Below, piece by piece: positions 62,781 through 64,000 of a stretch of DNA of 64,000 nt (within the stretch, counting starts at the first letter, position 1; each line of letters opens with the position of its first letter). This stretch comes from Leptothoe spongobia TAU-MAC 1115 (GTDB taxonomy: Bacteria; Cyanobacteriota; Cyanobacteriia; Phormidesmidales; Phormidesmidaceae), in the NCBI RefSeq assembly GCF_018739885.1, contig NZ_JADOES010000004.1:62001-126000 (forward strand). The letters are read 5' to 3'. Position numbers and translations under genes: made by a program. The notes below the pieces were generated by a model that had not been told where the DNA came from, searched no databases, and was given only the letters and a program-made list of their open reading frames with translations.

Positions 62781-62793
62781 TGCCAATTTGGCA
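62781..62793. promoter_or_regulatory. TGCCA-N3-TGGCA palindrome, site 6
   Basis: TGCCAATTTGGCA in the context TTCTGCCAATTTGGCAACAG, followed by TATAAAAG. It lies 123 bp before the start of the Ser/Ala-rich adhesin gene. Confidence 0.65.
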
Positions 62794-62916
62794 ACAGTAT
62801 AAAAGTAAATTTGTATACCATTTACAAAGGTTATCGTTAGGCTGCGATCGCATTTAGGTTTTCTGCAGCTAAGTGCGTAAAGAATGCACTTGTTCATTAA
62901 CTATGGGAAATTCACT

Positions 62917-64000
62917 ATGGACAGGTCTTATTTGACACTTATGTCATTGGAAAATTCTAATTCCGCCTCATCTTTAACGGGTGCTTCTAGTTCAGCTAGC
63001 CACTCTACAGCTTCGTCTGGCGCTTCTAGTTCAGCTAGTTATTCTGCAGCTTCGTCGAGCACGTCAGGTTCGAGCAGCACTGGCAGTGCTGCATCTTCGA
63101 GTAGCGCCAGTGGGTCAGGCCAGGGGACTGCTAGCAGCGCTACAGCTACTGCCAATGCAACCTCTAGCAATACTTCAACTAATATTCCCTCAAGCCCATC
63201 GACTCCTGATAACTCTACGCCTACCACCAGCGGCGGCAGCAGCAGTAGTAGTAGTAGTTCCACTGCGTTTGTGGATGAAACAGGCGCAGGTGGTAGTAGC
63301 ACAGCGACTGCCACCTCCCCCTCTGGAGAGACGAGTAGTAGTTCACAAGAGGTGTTTGAGCCCGGTGCCACGTCTAGCCAAAGTAGCGGCAGCGCTACGG
63401 CTACGACCGATGGAGCCACGACCGAGACCGACGTCGCCGTCCCGGCAAACAATGCTGACCAGAGCTCTGAACCTAGTACAGATGCAGAGACCTCAGCAGA
63501 TCATTCCAATCAACTTATCTTTCAGATTGGTAGCGAGCACAACGCAGTACTCACTAGCACGAGTTACCAAGACATCATGATTGGTAGTGAGGGCTCTAAT
63601 ACCTTTGAGTTATCCAATACGGGTAAGGCCTCCATTCAGGAGGCCGATGTTATTACTAACTTTGATATTAATAACGATTATCTGCAGTTATCAGATGGGT
63701 TAACAGAAGAAGATCTGGTATTCGAGAACGTTGATCTCAATCATGACGGAAATCACGAATCTACAGTTATTCGCTTAGGTGAGGCTGGTGATATCCTTGC
63801 CGTTGTTCTCAATACTGTCTTAACTGATACGACTGTTCTGATTAAGGCTACCTCTGATAACACTGACGATAATGGAATCGCGACATCAGTTGAGCCTGAA
63901 AGTCTTTCTAGTAGTCAAAGTGAATCTACAGCATGGGTGAACGATGATGGTGCCGGGAGTCGTGCTGCCGCCCAAGCAACGTCTCCTTCAGGCGAAACCA
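62917..64000 (+). CDS. Ser/Ala-rich RTX-like adhesin, 3' end outside window
   Basis: The frame from ATG 62917 stays open to the window end (361 codons). About 190 residues rich in Ser, Ala and Thr (mucin-like, apt for O-glycosylation) precede an acidic domain like those near RTX repeats (DVITNFDINNDYLQLSDG, then TVIRLGEAGDILAVVL). A second unit begins near residue 335. AFVDETGAGGSSTATATSPS in the first part and AWVNDDGAGSRAAAQATSPS near the window end are related, so the protein is made of repeating units. Other open frames over this stretch (62981-63580 plus, 63039-63452 minus) are by-products of its repetitive codons. Confidence 0.82.
   Translation, partial: MDRSYLTLMSLENSNSASSLTGASSSASHSTASSGASSSASYSAASSSTSGSSSTGSAASSSSASGSGQGTASSATATANATSSNTSTNIPSSPSTPDNSTPTTSGGSSSSSSSSTAFVDETGAGGSSTATATSPSGETSSSSQEVFEPGATSSQSSGSATATTDGATTETDVAVPANNADQSSEPSTDAETSADHSNQLIFQIGSEHNAVLTSTSYQDIMIGSEGSNTFELSNTGKASIQEADVITNFDINNDYLQLSDGLTEEDLVFENVDLNHDGNHESTVIRLGEAGDILAVVLNTVLTDTTVLIKATSDNTDDNGIATSVEPESLSSSQSESTAWVNDDGAGSRAAAQATSPSGET

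Noticed and set aside
62981..63580. Plus-strand open frame and an opposite one (63039-63452) in the adhesin 5' region
   Set aside because: Both are long only because the real frame is repetitive Ser/Ala codons; the frame starting at 62917 gives RTX-like sequence downstream and stays open.

Overview
The window looks like cyanobacterial chromosome. About two dozen copies of the HIP1 octamer GCGATCGC are scattered through it. It also carries a phycobilisome linker gene, a CHAT protein, a CHASE2 signalling protein, DUF4347/DUF4114 exoproteins, RTX proteins and the two-transporter NHLM peptide export pair. Genus cannot be fixed from the sequence alone. No rRNA, tRNA, CRISPR array or transposase gene was found.

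Layout. 1-6.8 kb (+): the 3' part of a CHAT protease-like gene, a CHASE2-GGDEF-EAL protein, and a polyamine pair (SAM decarboxylase fused to an aminopropyltransferase, then a ureohydrolase). 6.9-12.2 kb (+): the C39-peptidase ABC exporter and the second ABC protein of an NHLM-type RiPP export system. 12.5-16.7 kb: a phycobilisome linker carrying an internal 22-bp inverted repeat, an SDR-type reductase and a Na+/H+ antiporter. 17-23.8 kb (+): a 980-aa DUF4347/beta-propeller/DUF4114 exoprotein and a bacterial XPB helicase with a likely partner protein. 24.7-31.3 kb (-): an ammonium transporter fused to a histidine kinase, gamma-glutamyltransferase, a membrane protein of unknown function and a deoxyribosyltransferase-Nudix fusion.

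The most unusual part is 31.7-64 kb. It starts with an SbmA/BacA-like ABC protein. Next is a Nif11/NHLP-type precursor whose core holds three QPMYGV repeats, the M-Y-G signature of spliceotides (tyramine-excision RiPPs), followed at once by a radical SAM/SPASM maturase and a 55-aa protein. A second, Pro/Cys-rich double-glycine precursor follows, then two paralogous proteins with a winged-helix (RRE-like) N-terminus and a heme-oxygenase-like diiron fold. One of these has lost its metal ligands. Next comes an RTX protein (-). A 17-kb minus-strand set of eleven genes (57,875 to 40,624) follows, for making and transferring a modified sugar: CDP-glucose synthesis, an epimerase/dehydratase, three C-methyltransferases, an FkbM methyltransferase, a PIG-L deacetylase, an FAD oxidase and two TPR glycosyltransferases. 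The end of the window holds two small paralogous secreted-type peptides, an RTX protein, a GT4 glycosyltransferase and the start of a large Ser/Ala-rich RTX-like adhesin.

These modules appear to be tied together. A 13-bp palindrome, TGCCA-N3-TGGCA, occurs at least six times, always in intergenic DNA. It lies before both RiPP precursors, both RTX genes, the adhesin gene and the first gene of the sugar operon. This suggests one undescribed regulon that co-controls modified peptides, exported surface proteins and their glycosylation.
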